From positions 1 through 25,731 of the forward strand of contig CAYFJI010000017.1 of the NCBI GenBank assembly GCA_964343365.1: a DNA stretch of 25,731 nucleotides. The letters run 5' to 3'. A program made the position numbers and the translations under genes. The notes below the pieces were generated by a model. That model was given only the letters and a program-made list of their open reading frames with translations, did not search any database and was not told where the DNA came from. This document shows, in pieces, positions 16,400 to 23,876 of this stretch (the first letter of the stretch is position 1; every line of letters begins with the position of its first letter). This stretch comes from CAJXWH01 sp964343365. GTDB lineage: Bacteria > Pseudomonadota > Gammaproteobacteria > Arenicellales > UBA868.

Positions 16400-17418
16400 T
16401 AGACTCTCACCCTTGGATCTAATACCGCCTGCAAAATATCAGCTATTAAAAAAATAATTACATAAAATAGGGCTGTAACTAAAACGAAACCCTGTATAAC
16501 CGGATAATCCCGCAATAACAGTCCTCGCAAAGCCCACTGTCCAAACCCCTGCCATGAGAAAACATACTCAATCAATACACTGCCTCCAATGAGGTTCCCA
16601 AAGATGAGTCCCGCTAATACTGGTAGTGGAACGATTGATTCACGAAACACATATTTCCAGAAAAGTTCGCCTGATTTCATGCCGTGCGCTACCGCACAAC
16701 GATATCCAGGTGAACCCATGACTTCCAATGCTGATGCCCTAACGGAGCGCATCATTGGTGCAGCGCCAACAATACCAAGAGTTATAACGGGAAGAATAAG
16801 ATGGCTTAATGCTGAACGATAAGCTTCCCAATTTCCAGTGATAAGAGCATCTAATGTAAGAAAACCAGTAATCGGCTGAAATCCTAGATTACTGTCGATT
16901 CTACCGATGGGCGCCGGAGCCCAATCAAGCCATCCAAAAAACACCAAAATTAGGACCAATGCGAACCAAAATTCAGGTAATGAGTTACCAATAAGAACCA
17001 CTAATCGAGACGTATGATCTGCAGATTTCCCGACTTTAGCTGCGCTCACAAACCCAAGAAAAAGCGATAGGATTAGCGCAAACAGAAACCCATAACCGAT
17101 AAGCTCCAAGGTTCTCGGAAGTCTTTCACGAATTTGTTCAAATACTGGACGATTAGTCTGAATGGATGTCCCGAAATTGCCCTGCAACACTCCTTTCATA
17201 TATTCAAAATACTGGGCACCAATGGACTTATCAAGTCCATACTTTACCCTCATTCTTTGAATATCCTCAGCAGTAGCTGTTTCAGGAACTATTGAAAGAA
17301 TAGGATCTCCAGGTAATACGCGAATTAAGGCAAAACACAGCACACTGACCCCGATCAATACCGGGATCAGTCGCTGTAAACGCCTCAGAATCAGTGCGAT
17401 AACACGCACACTACCCAA
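16399..17418 (-). CDS. Peptide-type ABC transporter permease (DppB family)
   Basis: 339 residues with the DppB N-terminal signature (LRRLQRLIPVLIGVSVLCF and RVLPGDP), the periplasmic part KYGLDKSIGAQYFEYMKGVLQGNFG, and a permease domain with about five further helices. The coupling loop is degenerate (ALEVMGSPGYRCAVAHGM). The frame opens with TTG at 17418; an in-frame GTG three codons later (17409) is an equally plausible start, since neither has a good ribosome binding site. It begins 24 bp after the binding-protein gene. The substrate is probably a peptide or peptide-like compound, judged from family only. Confidence 0.92.
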   Translation of the reverse strand: MGSVRVIALILRRLQRLIPVLIGVSVLCFALIRVLPGDPILSIVPETATAEDIQRMRVKYGLDKSIGAQYFEYMKGVLQGNFGTSIQTNRPVFEQIRERLPRTLELIGYGFLFALILSLFLGFVSAAKVGKSADHTSRLVVLIGNSLPEFWFALVLILVFFGWLDWAPAPIGRIDSNLGFQPITGFLTLDALITGNWEAYRSALSHLILPVITLGIVGAAPMMRSVRASALEVMGSPGYRCAVAHGMKSGELFWKYVFRESIVPLPVLAGLIFGNLIGGSVLIEYVFSWQGFGQWALRGLLLRDYPVIQGFVLVTALFYVIIFLIADILQAVLDPRVRV

Positions 17419-17442
17419 CTTAATTTCTTTTAAGTCAAATAA

Positions 17443-19053
17443 CTACATTGCGAGGTATTCGAGTCTGAATAAGCCATCTACTGGCTGCACCCAATCCGAT
17501 ACCCTCGAGGAAACAGGTAAGTCAAAATTAGGTTGCGCCAATACAAGCCAGGGGACATCATTAGCAAGAATACCCTGCAATTCTTCAAACAAGACCGCGC
17601 GAGCAGAGTCATCTGCTAAGCTATTTAGTTCAAGAAAAATTTCTTGTACTCTCGCATTATCATAACCCGCATAATTAAGAAATCCACCGGGTGTCAAACT
17701 GGTAGCAAGCAAATACTCAATATCATTCACCCACATTTGGCCACTCGCTATTTGTAGTGGTATAGATTTCTCAGTGCGGCGCTGAAACAATGTTCCGGGA
17801 TCTAGCGCACTAATATTCAGCGTAATACCGATCTCCCTAAAAGAACTGCCAACAATAACGGCCATACGTTCCTGCTCTACATCACCAGCCATTATTGCGA
17901 TTTCAACTTCGAAACCATTTTCGTGTCCAGCCTCAGCAAGAAGAGCACGAGCTTTATCGAGATCATATTGGAATGGATAACCGCCTGACGAATGTCCCGG
18001 CATATCAAGAGGCACCGGACTAGTTGAACGACGAGCGTTGCCATTAAATACGTTATCGATGATGGCGTCGTATGGAACAGCATGAGCTAAAGCTTGCCGC
18101 ACCTTCGGATTATCTAATGGTGGAACAGTTGCAGACATCGGCATAAAAACCCACTCATTACTTGGGCTTGATATGACACTAATTCCAGATTTGTCCCGAA
18201 GATCATCAATATCACGCCTAGATAAGCCAATTCCAATATCGACCTCACCTTTTTCAAGAAGTAAACGTCGGTTGGCAGCCGATGGCACAACTTGAAGTCG
18301 AACTCGCTTTACTCTTGGCTGATCTAAAGGATAATTCGGATTCGCCTCGAGCACTATTTCCTGGCCTGGGGTATAGGACGCAACATTGTAAGCACCTCCA
18401 TGTTGTGGATTTTTTGTGGTCCACTCGATGGCCCAGGGATCATCGGTAGTCGCATGCTTCTTCAACTCTTCTGAATCAAACACGTACAAACAAATGACCT
18501 GAATGTGTGATGATAGACTGCTGGGCTGAGACTGCTTAAAACGTACAGTGTAGTCATCAATCACCTCTACCTGATCTGATTCGGTCAAACCAATCATCCG
18601 ATAGATACCAGCAACGTTTGCTTGAGCAGCAAATGCGCGATCCTTAGACCATTTCACGTCGTGAGCTGTCAGCTGATTTCCACTCGGAAAATTAATGTCT
18701 TTTCTGATCTTTAAAGTCCACACTTGGCCAGCTGCATCGCTTTCCCATGATTCAGCAAACACAGGGATAATACTATCAGTGTCCATAACCAAAGAGTTAC
18801 CTGAAGCCTTGACACCGTAGTTGATCATATATGGATAACAGTTCTTAAACAGCGCTAACCCTACAAGATCAAACGCCAGGTAATCCTGATCCCAACCCCC
18901 AGTATCTGCAGGTATCGCAACCACTAGCTCATCATGGCCATCAGCAAACACAGTCTCTGATGTTACAGCCATCAATAACCCAGCATTTGCGCTGAGTTGC
19001 AAAAACTGTCGCCGGCTTAGGCCTTCTTTGAACGAAAATAAATCTTTTTTCAC
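17443..19053 (-). CDS. Tat-exported ABC substrate-binding protein (SBP family 5, DppA-like)
   Basis: 536 residues. The N-terminus carries a twin-arginine motif, SRRQFLQL (13-20), a moderately hydrophobic stretch and a likely cleavage site after TVFA (34-37), so it should be exported folded through the Tat system. The rest is a family 5 extracellular solute-binding protein: ESWESDAAGQVWTLKIRKDINFPSG near the start, and DNPKVRQALAHAVPYDAI in the middle. This family binds peptides, nickel, opines, glutathione and other compounds. The start is GTG (19051-19053), fixed by AAGGAGG six bases upstream. It is the first gene of the operon and lies divergent from the M14 peptidase gene. Confidence 0.93.
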   Translation of the reverse strand: MKKDLFSFKEGLSRRQFLQLSANAGLLMAVTSETVFADGHDELVVAIPADTGGWDQDYLAFDLVGLALFKNCYPYMINYGVKASGNSLVMDTDSIIPVFAESWESDAAGQVWTLKIRKDINFPSGNQLTAHDVKWSKDRAFAAQANVAGIYRMIGLTESDQVEVIDDYTVRFKQSQPSSLSSHIQVICLYVFDSEELKKHATTDDPWAIEWTTKNPQHGGAYNVASYTPGQEIVLEANPNYPLDQPRVKRVRLQVVPSAANRRLLLEKGEVDIGIGLSRRDIDDLRDKSGISVISSPSNEWVFMPMSATVPPLDNPKVRQALAHAVPYDAIIDNVFNGNARRSTSPVPLDMPGHSSGGYPFQYDLDKARALLAEAGHENGFEVEIAIMAGDVEQERMAVIVGSSFREIGITLNISALDPGTLFQRRTEKSIPLQIASGQMWVNDIEYLLATSLTPGGFLNYAGYDNARVQEIFLELNSLADDSARAVLFEELQGILANDVPWLVLAQPNFDLPVSSRVSDWVQPVDGLFRLEYLAM

Positions 19054-19059
19054 AGCTTT

Positions 19060-19066
19060 CCTCCTT
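19060..19066 (-). promoter_or_regulatory. Ribosome binding site deciding the GTG start of the binding-protein gene
   Basis: Minus-strand AAGGAGG with six bases before GTG. There is no ATG nearby that would keep the Tat motif at its usual distance from the N-terminus. Confidence 0.85.
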
Positions 19067-19071
19067 TTTGC

Positions 19072-19086
19072 ATCTTATAATAAGAT
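19072..19086. repeat. 15-bp palindrome just upstream of the Dpp-Hyu operon
   Basis: ATCTTAT-A-ATAAGAT: perfect 7-bp arms around one base, ending 5 bp before the ribosome binding site of the binding-protein gene. It would be in or next to the transcript start, a usual repressor site. It may also pair in the mRNA leader. Confidence 0.45.
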
Positions 19087-19172
19087 ATCAGACTGACTAT
19101 CACTTAAGTCACATAGACAGCAACGTCTATTAACTACATATTATCCAAGTTCCTGAAGAAAAATAGAACAAT

Positions 19173-19189
19173 AAATTGTGCAACAATTT
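19173..19189. repeat. 17-bp inverted repeat in the divergent promoter region (candidate operator)
   Basis: AAATTGT (19173-19179), spacer GCA, ACAATTT (19183-19189): perfect 7-bp arms. The TTGT-n3-ACAA core resembles operators of several dimeric regulators, including GntR-family ones. It lies between the binding-protein gene and the M14 peptidase gene, so one regulator could control both. No regulator gene is encoded in the window. Confidence 0.5.
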
Positions 19190-19201
19190 TGAAATAACCT
19201 A

Positions 19202-19257
19202 TATATAATAATATTATTTCTAGATTAATAATTTAAAATACTGTTTTATATAATAAT
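19202..19257. repeat. Direct repeat TATATAATAAT x2 in an AT-rich promoter tract
   Basis: The 11-mer occurs at 19202-19212 and 19247-19257, 45 bp apart. Both copies contain a perfect TATAAT, so either could be the -10 of the peptidase gene; a weak -35 TTAATA (19225-19230) lies 18 bp before the second. The tract 19190-19279 is almost all A and T, so chance repetition is possible. Confidence 0.35.
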
Positions 19258-19279
19258 TTAATATTTTATTAACAAATAT

Positions 19280-20440
19280 ATGGCCATTAATATAACATCC
19301 GATTTTGACGGAGGCAGTATAAACTGCGTAAAAGTAGAGTCACCGGAAGAAATCCTGCTGGAACTTGAAGCTGATCCGGTAGGTGGCGAATTATATTGGT
19401 TCTACTTTCGTCTAACTGGTGTCCGAAGCGAAATATGCCGAATCCAATTCCTCAATGCAGGCGATGCCTTTAGGTTAGATGAACGAAAAAATAGCGACAT
19501 TCCTGGCCCTTGGGTTAATTACTCGGCTTGTGCATCTTATGACCGAGTGAAATGGTTTAGGGTTCCCACTACATTCAAAAATGGTGTTATAGAAATCAGC
19601 TATAAACCGACTAGAGATGCGATTTATTTTGCTAGTTTCGCTCCATATACAAGGGATCAACATTCTAATCTAATAGCAACGGCTCTCACATCTTCACAAA
19701 CATCTCTAGAAGTACTGGGAAAAACAAAGAACGGTCATGAGATTGAACTTATAACTGTCGGAAGCCATGAAAAACAAAAAAAATCGTGCTGGATATGCGC
19801 ACGACAACATCCATCCGAAACCATGGCTGAATGGTTTGCTGAGGGGTTGCTACTACGACTCACAGATGACGAAGATCCGCTCGTTAGAAAAATTATTGAT
19901 GAAGCAACCTTTTTCATCGTCCCTTGCATGAATCCCGACGGCGCATGGGATGGTCGAACCCGCAGAAATGGATCAAATGTGGATCTAAACCGGCAGTGGG
20001 TTAATCCAAGTTATGAGGAAAGTCCAGAAGTTTTAATGGTTCAAGAAAAGATGAGTGAAACTGGGGTCGATTTTTTTATGGATGTCCATGGAGAAGAAGA
20101 GCTTCCATACGTATTTTTAGGGGGGCCTCTTGAGGTGCCATCGGTGACTAATCGAATGATAAGAAATTTTCGAAAATTTCAGGAGGGGCTCCAAATAGCA
20201 AATCCTGACTACAAAAGAGGTTACGAATACCCTGGCGGCCCCCCTCAAAACCCTGACCTAAGAATGGCATGGAATTATATCGGCGAAAAATACCAATGTT
20301 TAAGTATTCTTGTAGAACAACCATTCAAAGATGCAGAACACTCTAAAAATGAATTTACTGGATGGTCATCAGATCGTAGTAAAAAACTAGGGGCTGCAAG
20401 CTTAACAGCGTTAAATTCGGTATTAGGTGACTTGCGCTAA
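19280..20440 (+). CDS. M14-family zinc carboxypeptidase, cytosolic (CCP/Nna1-like)
   Basis: 386 residues without a signal peptide. An N-terminal beta-rich domain (about 1-125) precedes the peptidase domain, the arrangement of cytosolic carboxypeptidases. Zinc ligands are H177 and E180 (RQHPSET) and H270 (MDVHGEEE); N237-R238 in VDLNRQW would bind the substrate carboxylate; E346 in LSILVEQPF is the catalytic glutamate. All key residues are present, so it should be active and remove C-terminal residues from peptides or amide-linked compounds. It is divergent from the Dpp-Hyu operon and shares its upstream region, suggesting that it acts on imported material. No ribosome binding site precedes the ATG, so the mRNA may be nearly leaderless. 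Its stop is 7 bp from that of the convergent aldo/keto reductase. Confidence 0.88.
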   Translation: MAINITSDFDGGSINCVKVESPEEILLELEADPVGGELYWFYFRLTGVRSEICRIQFLNAGDAFRLDERKNSDIPGPWVNYSACASYDRVKWFRVPTTFKNGVIEISYKPTRDAIYFASFAPYTRDQHSNLIATALTSSQTSLEVLGKTKNGHEIELITVGSHEKQKKSCWICARQHPSETMAEWFAEGLLLRLTDDEDPLVRKIIDEATFFIVPCMNPDGAWDGRTRRNGSNVDLNRQWVNPSYEESPEVLMVQEKMSETGVDFFMDVHGEEELPYVFLGGPLEVPSVTNRMIRNFRKFQEGLQIANPDYKRGYEYPGGPPQNPDLRMAWNYIGEKYQCLSILVEQPFKDAEHSKNEFTGWSSDRSKKLGAASLTALNSVLGDLR

Positions 20441-20447
20441 ACGAAAC

Positions 20448-21533
20448 CTAAAGATTGCTTTGATTATATTTCATAATTGACCCATGCCGCCCCTTTCTGT
20501 CACTCTCGAGGCCATACACAGGACCATTGGGACCCTTGCTTTCATCGAGTATTATCTCAATCAACGCATGGTCTTCTGAATCAAGCTCAAAATCATAAAC
20601 GGAAAGAGTATCTGTCAATCTAGCCGCACTGCGAGACCCAATGATTGCTGCTGCTACTTGAGGTTGTTCGAGAACATACCGAGTAGCAATCGCGCTTATT
20701 GAACGATTATGCTTTTTTGCGCACTTCTCTAGGGTTAAAAGTAAATTTTGGAATGAAGCCCAACCTCCGAATTCATCAATAATAAGGCGGTATTTAATTA
20801 ATGAACGATTTTCGAATGTAAAGCCTGGATCTGGCACTCCTAACCAAGATTCATTAAGAAACCCTCCCGCAAGTGTGCCATAACATAACAACTTAGCATC
20901 ATTCTTTTCACACCAAGCGACCAGATTATTTTTTGGTCGCTGATCTAAAACTGAGTATTGTACTTGCGCAGATACAATTTCCATCCCCGCATCTAAAAAT
21001 AATTTCACATCTTTAGCATCCCAATTAGTAATACCCAGATAACGAATTTTTCCTTTTTCTTGTAGACGCTTTAACGAAGACATAACCGTTACTGGAGAAC
21101 CAATAGATAAGTCCCACCAAAAAAACTGAACTAGATGCAATTGATCAACTTTTAAACGATTTAATGACCTATCAATAATTTTTTCTACATAAATTTCATC
21201 GCAAGTGGCTAGCTCATTAAGGTCCGGTACAAATTTTGTATGTATTTTTATTTGGCTCGCGATCTCATCACTATACTTTTTCCGAATATTAGCAACAAAC
21301 TCGCCAAGCATAGTTTCAACTCCGTCATAGATATCAGCACAATCGAAAGTATTGACACCAGAAAACAAAAATTGTTCGAAACCTTCAACTGCAGAACTTC
21401 GATCAATTGGGCCATGCCCCCCAGCTAATTGCCATCCACCATTAATGACTCGTGAAATACTATAATCGTGGCGCAATGCTACAGTTTTACTTCGGTTTCC
21501 AGGCCTTGTGTTACTATCCACCGCTAGCTCCAT
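20448..21533 (-). CDS. Aldo/keto reductase with altered catalytic tetrad
   Basis: 361 residues from the ATG at 21533; a longer frame from 21650 exists but would overlap the upstream gene by 137 bp and adds nothing family-like. The (beta/alpha)8 aldo/keto reductase marks are FDCADIYDG (63-71, catalytic D64 and Y69), HTKF (catalytic K100), KGKIRYLGITNWD and AAAIIGSRSAARL for NADP(H). Relatives read QFHWW where this protein reads QFFWW (136-140), so the catalytic histidine is Phe138. Activity may be reduced or specialised. The start overlaps the preceding TIGR04076-like gene by 20 bp, so the two are co-translated. Substrate unknown. Confidence 0.87.
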   Translation of the reverse strand: MELAVDSNTRPGNRSKTVALRHDYSISRVINGGWQLAGGHGPIDRSSAVEGFEQFLFSGVNTFDCADIYDGVETMLGEFVANIRKKYSDEIASQIKIHTKFVPDLNELATCDEIYVEKIIDRSLNRLKVDQLHLVQFFWWDLSIGSPVTVMSSLKRLQEKGKIRYLGITNWDAKDVKLFLDAGMEIVSAQVQYSVLDQRPKNNLVAWCEKNDAKLLCYGTLAGGFLNESWLGVPDPGFTFENRSLIKYRLIIDEFGGWASFQNLLLTLEKCAKKHNRSISAIATRYVLEQPQVAAAIIGSRSAARLTDTLSVYDFELDSEDHALIEIILDESKGPNGPVYGLESDRKGRHGSIMKYNQSNL

Positions 21534-21933
21534 CCCAATACGGAGTACCACGAAGCAAAGGAAGGCCTGTTGTTTCAGAGAGTCTAAATTTTCGTCGCCC
21601 AATCCTTGTAATACGAAATAACCCGCCGCAATAAGGATCTGGGCATGCAATTTCAGAATCTGTGGTCATCCAATCGTTACCATCTGTATTACGCTGTTTG
21701 GCTGGAAGAAAAGGCAAAACAGCCCAAATCGAATACATTGGGAAATTTTGGCCTTCCTTAAATACAAGATTTTCACCTTCCACCACAAAATAAGCACCCA
21801 CTTCATGATTGCAAATAAGGGGCTTATCGCCCTGCACTACCTCAACACGTAAATCATATAACCAAAATTCATCTTTCTCAAGAAAGTCGGATACTGGTTC
21901 ATTAGTCTGATCTAAAAATTTTTCTTCATTCAT
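21514..21933 (-). CDS. TIGR04076-like conserved protein of unknown function
   Basis: 139 residues. The core YDLRVEVVQGDKPLICNHEVG, then YFVVEGENL, AVLPFLPAKQ and ACPDPYCGGLFRITRI, follows the pattern of the TIGR04076 family (small protein, conserved glycines, cysteines near the middle and end). Cysteines C41, C97 and C102 could bind a metal, but this is not established. No signal peptide or membrane segment. Its last 20 bp overlap the aldo/keto reductase start, so the two proteins probably act together. The ATG has only a weak ribosome binding site. It seems to begin its own transcript, with 183 bp of AT-rich DNA upstream. Confidence 0.78.
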   Translation of the reverse strand: MNEEKFLDQTNEPVSDFLEKDEFWLYDLRVEVVQGDKPLICNHEVGAYFVVEGENLVFKEGQNFPMYSIWAVLPFLPAKQRNTDGNDWMTTDSEIACPDPYCGGLFRITRIGRRKFRLSETTGLPLLRGTPYWDGASGG

Positions 21934-22116
21934 TCTTATTGTGCAAAAAAATATTTTGTCTAGTACGAATGTTTGGTTGGCCCGAAAAATAACTGTTTAA
22001 GTCTACTTCAAAATAATTTATCTATCGATTCAAATTTTATAACATTCGATTTCGTCACAAAAATATTCAATAACCTAGAATTAACCTCCACTCGAAGCTG
22101 TTTTCTAGACAAATAA

Positions 22117-23037
22117 TCATGGTAAACTATCAACGATAGTCTCAGTTCTATCCCAAAGCTCGGTCGCCAAAGCTACGTCACTTCCTAATGGACTTGGTCG
22201 TTTTATATTGCAGTCAGCAAAATAATTTCCAGTTGTATTATTAAGATTTGGATTTGTGGCTACGTAGACCTGTGTCGCTGCCCCCTGCTCAACATTCTTC
22301 ATAAAAATTGGGCTTACTATATTCCCGGCGATTCGCATGATAGGACTCACATTCTTAATTAGTGGGGTTAATATCACTCCAGGATGCACGGCATTTGATG
22401 TTCGTCCAGAGTTTTTTAAACGAGTCGCAAGATGTCTCGCAAAAAGTAAGTTACAAAGTTTGGATTGCCCATATGATCCAAAAGGAGAATATCCATAATC
22501 ACCTGAAAGGTTATCAAAATTGATGCCATTAGAACGAACCATTTCATGTGCCGCACTAGAGACCATCACTATTCGACCTTGTTCTTTCAGGTTATTCAGA
22601 AGTTCCGTAACTAAAATAAAATGACCAACATGGTTTGTAAGAAACTGCAGTTCAAGATTGTATTTCGTGTTGAGTTTTGGGAGAGCCATAATGCCTGCAT
22701 TAGCGATCAGTCCGTCAATTTCAACATTTTCCTTCCTAATGCAACTAATCGCAGACCGAATACTTCTAGGTTCTGACAAATCACATTCGATGGGAAAAAT
22801 TAAGCCACTAATTTCGTCAGCTACTCGCTGAGCCTTATCGAATGTCCTTGACAAAGCAAACACGCTAGCTCCTCTCAGAGCCAAAACCCTGACGGTTTCT
22901 TTGCCCAAACCAGAATTACATCCTGTCACAATGTAAATCTTATCTCTCAGATCTAGCCCATCTGTAACTTGCTCAGCTGTAGTGGATGAACCATAACCTG
23001 AGGCACCTGATCGTTTGACAATAGAAATTAATCCCAT
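22117..23037 (-). CDS. SDR-family oxidoreductase, retinol-dehydrogenase/WWOX-like type
   Basis: 306 residues. After ~30 N-terminal residues comes the cofactor motif TGCNSGLG (38-45), NAG (113-115) in LIANAGIMALP, the serine in MVSSAAHE (S160/S161), and the catalytic Y189-x3-K193 in SYGQSKLCNLLFARHL. The VSSAAH and YGQSKLCN strings and the longer Ser-Tyr spacing are typical of the retinol-dehydrogenase-like SDRs; AVHPGVILT follows as usual. SRT after beta-2 suggests NADP(H). Substrate unknown. It is 94 bp downstream of phoU in the same direction and might be read through from the pst operon, in the place where phoB often stands. Confidence 0.88.
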   Translation of the reverse strand: MGLISIVKRSGASGYGSSTTAEQVTDGLDLRDKIYIVTGCNSGLGKETVRVLALRGASVFALSRTFDKAQRVADEISGLIFPIECDLSEPRSIRSAISCIRKENVEIDGLIANAGIMALPKLNTKYNLELQFLTNHVGHFILVTELLNNLKEQGRIVMVSSAAHEMVRSNGINFDNLSGDYGYSPFGSYGQSKLCNLLFARHLATRLKNSGRTSNAVHPGVILTPLIKNVSPIMRIAGNIVSPIFMKNVEQGAATQVYVATNPNLNNTTGNYFADCNIKRPSPLGSDVALATELWDRTETIVDSLP

Positions 23038-23131
23038 CAGTTATCTTTAGCCCAGACCTAATCAAAAGATCGCGTAATCGGTGGGACTGTCCTTGAGAGA
23101 TAGAGAAAAATCAATCCTAGCCGAGAAATCC

Positions 23132-23854
23132 TTAAGTTAATCCAAGTTCTTGGACAATGGTTTCGTAGTCTTCATGACGCACATCTAAACCAGTCGCAAC
23201 ATAGATAACTCGGCCACCGATATTCTTGGCATGCCCACCAATTCTCTCAAGAGCTCGTACACCCAAAACTACATCAATAAAATGACCAATCGTTCTAGCA
23301 TCTTCTAAGACGAAAGTCATAAGATGTCTCAAAGATGTTCTAAACTCTCCATCGAGCTCCATATCCAGACGAATCACTTCACACGCTTTCTGTACATCCC
23401 TTTGATCAAACGCATCAAGTGATTCCTGCAACATTCTTTCTACCAAACGAGCGGTACCCGACATTCCTTGCAATAACTGATAATTCGGTGCACTCGAATC
23501 AGTTTCAAAAAAATGAATGGTTAGACGAGCTATTTTTATAGCTTCATCCCCAACACGTTCGAGATCGCCGATTATTTTACCGATAGAGATAATTTCCCTA
23601 AGATCAGATGCCATCGGTTGACGCCTTGCTAGAATCTGTTCAATTGCGCTTTCAACCTGATTATCAACCGCATTTACTTTTGCATCTCGGGCAATGACTG
23701 ACCTTGCTGCATTTGCATCCTCATCTTGCAGAGTTCTTACAGCACGACGAATCTGATCACGCACTAAACCTCCCGCTTTCAGCACCATATCATGCAGTTC
23801 CTGCATCTCTTCATCAAATCGTTTGACAATGTGACCTTCTTTTGGATCTACCAA
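23132..23854 (-). CDS. phoU: Phosphate-signalling/transport accessory protein PhoU
   Basis: 240 residues, all-helical with the duplicated PhoU repeat. The first metal-binding motif, DLERVGDEA (97-105), is complete; the second reads ALERIGGHAKNIGG (201-214), with Gly207 where an Asp is normal and Gly214 where Glu is common. PhoU damps the phosphate regulon by linking the PstSCAB transporter to the PhoR kinase and limits phosphate uptake. It begins 22 bp after pstB and is the last pst gene here. The start is TTG (23852-23854), supported by AGGAGA six bases upstream. phoR and phoB are not in the window. Confidence 0.93.
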   Translation of the reverse strand: MVDPKEGHIVKRFDEEMQELHDMVLKAGGLVRDQIRRAVRTLQDEDANAARSVIARDAKVNAVDNQVESAIEQILARRQPMASDLREIISIGKIIGDLERVGDEAIKIARLTIHFFETDSSAPNYQLLQGMSGTARLVERMLQESLDAFDQRDVQKACEVIRLDMELDGEFRTSLRHLMTFVLEDARTIGHFIDVVLGVRALERIGGHAKNIGGRVIYVATGLDVRHEDYETIVQELGLT

Positions 23855-23860
23855 AATATG

Positions 23861-23866
23861 TCTCCT
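23861..23866 (-). promoter_or_regulatory. Ribosome binding site deciding the TTG start of phoU
   Basis: Minus-strand AGGAGA with six bases before TTG. The start is also right for the family: the protein then opens with HIVKRFDEEMQEL, the usual PhoU N-terminus. Confidence 0.75.
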
Positions 23867-23876
23867 ATAAAAATAA

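Noticed and set aside
19190..19279. AT-rich tract as a replication origin
   Set aside because: No DnaA boxes were seen and no dnaA, parA or similar gene is near; a promoter region explains it.
21534..21650. N-terminal extension of the aldo/keto reductase from 21650
   Set aside because: It would lie inside the TIGR04076-like gene, and its residues do not resemble the family N-terminus.
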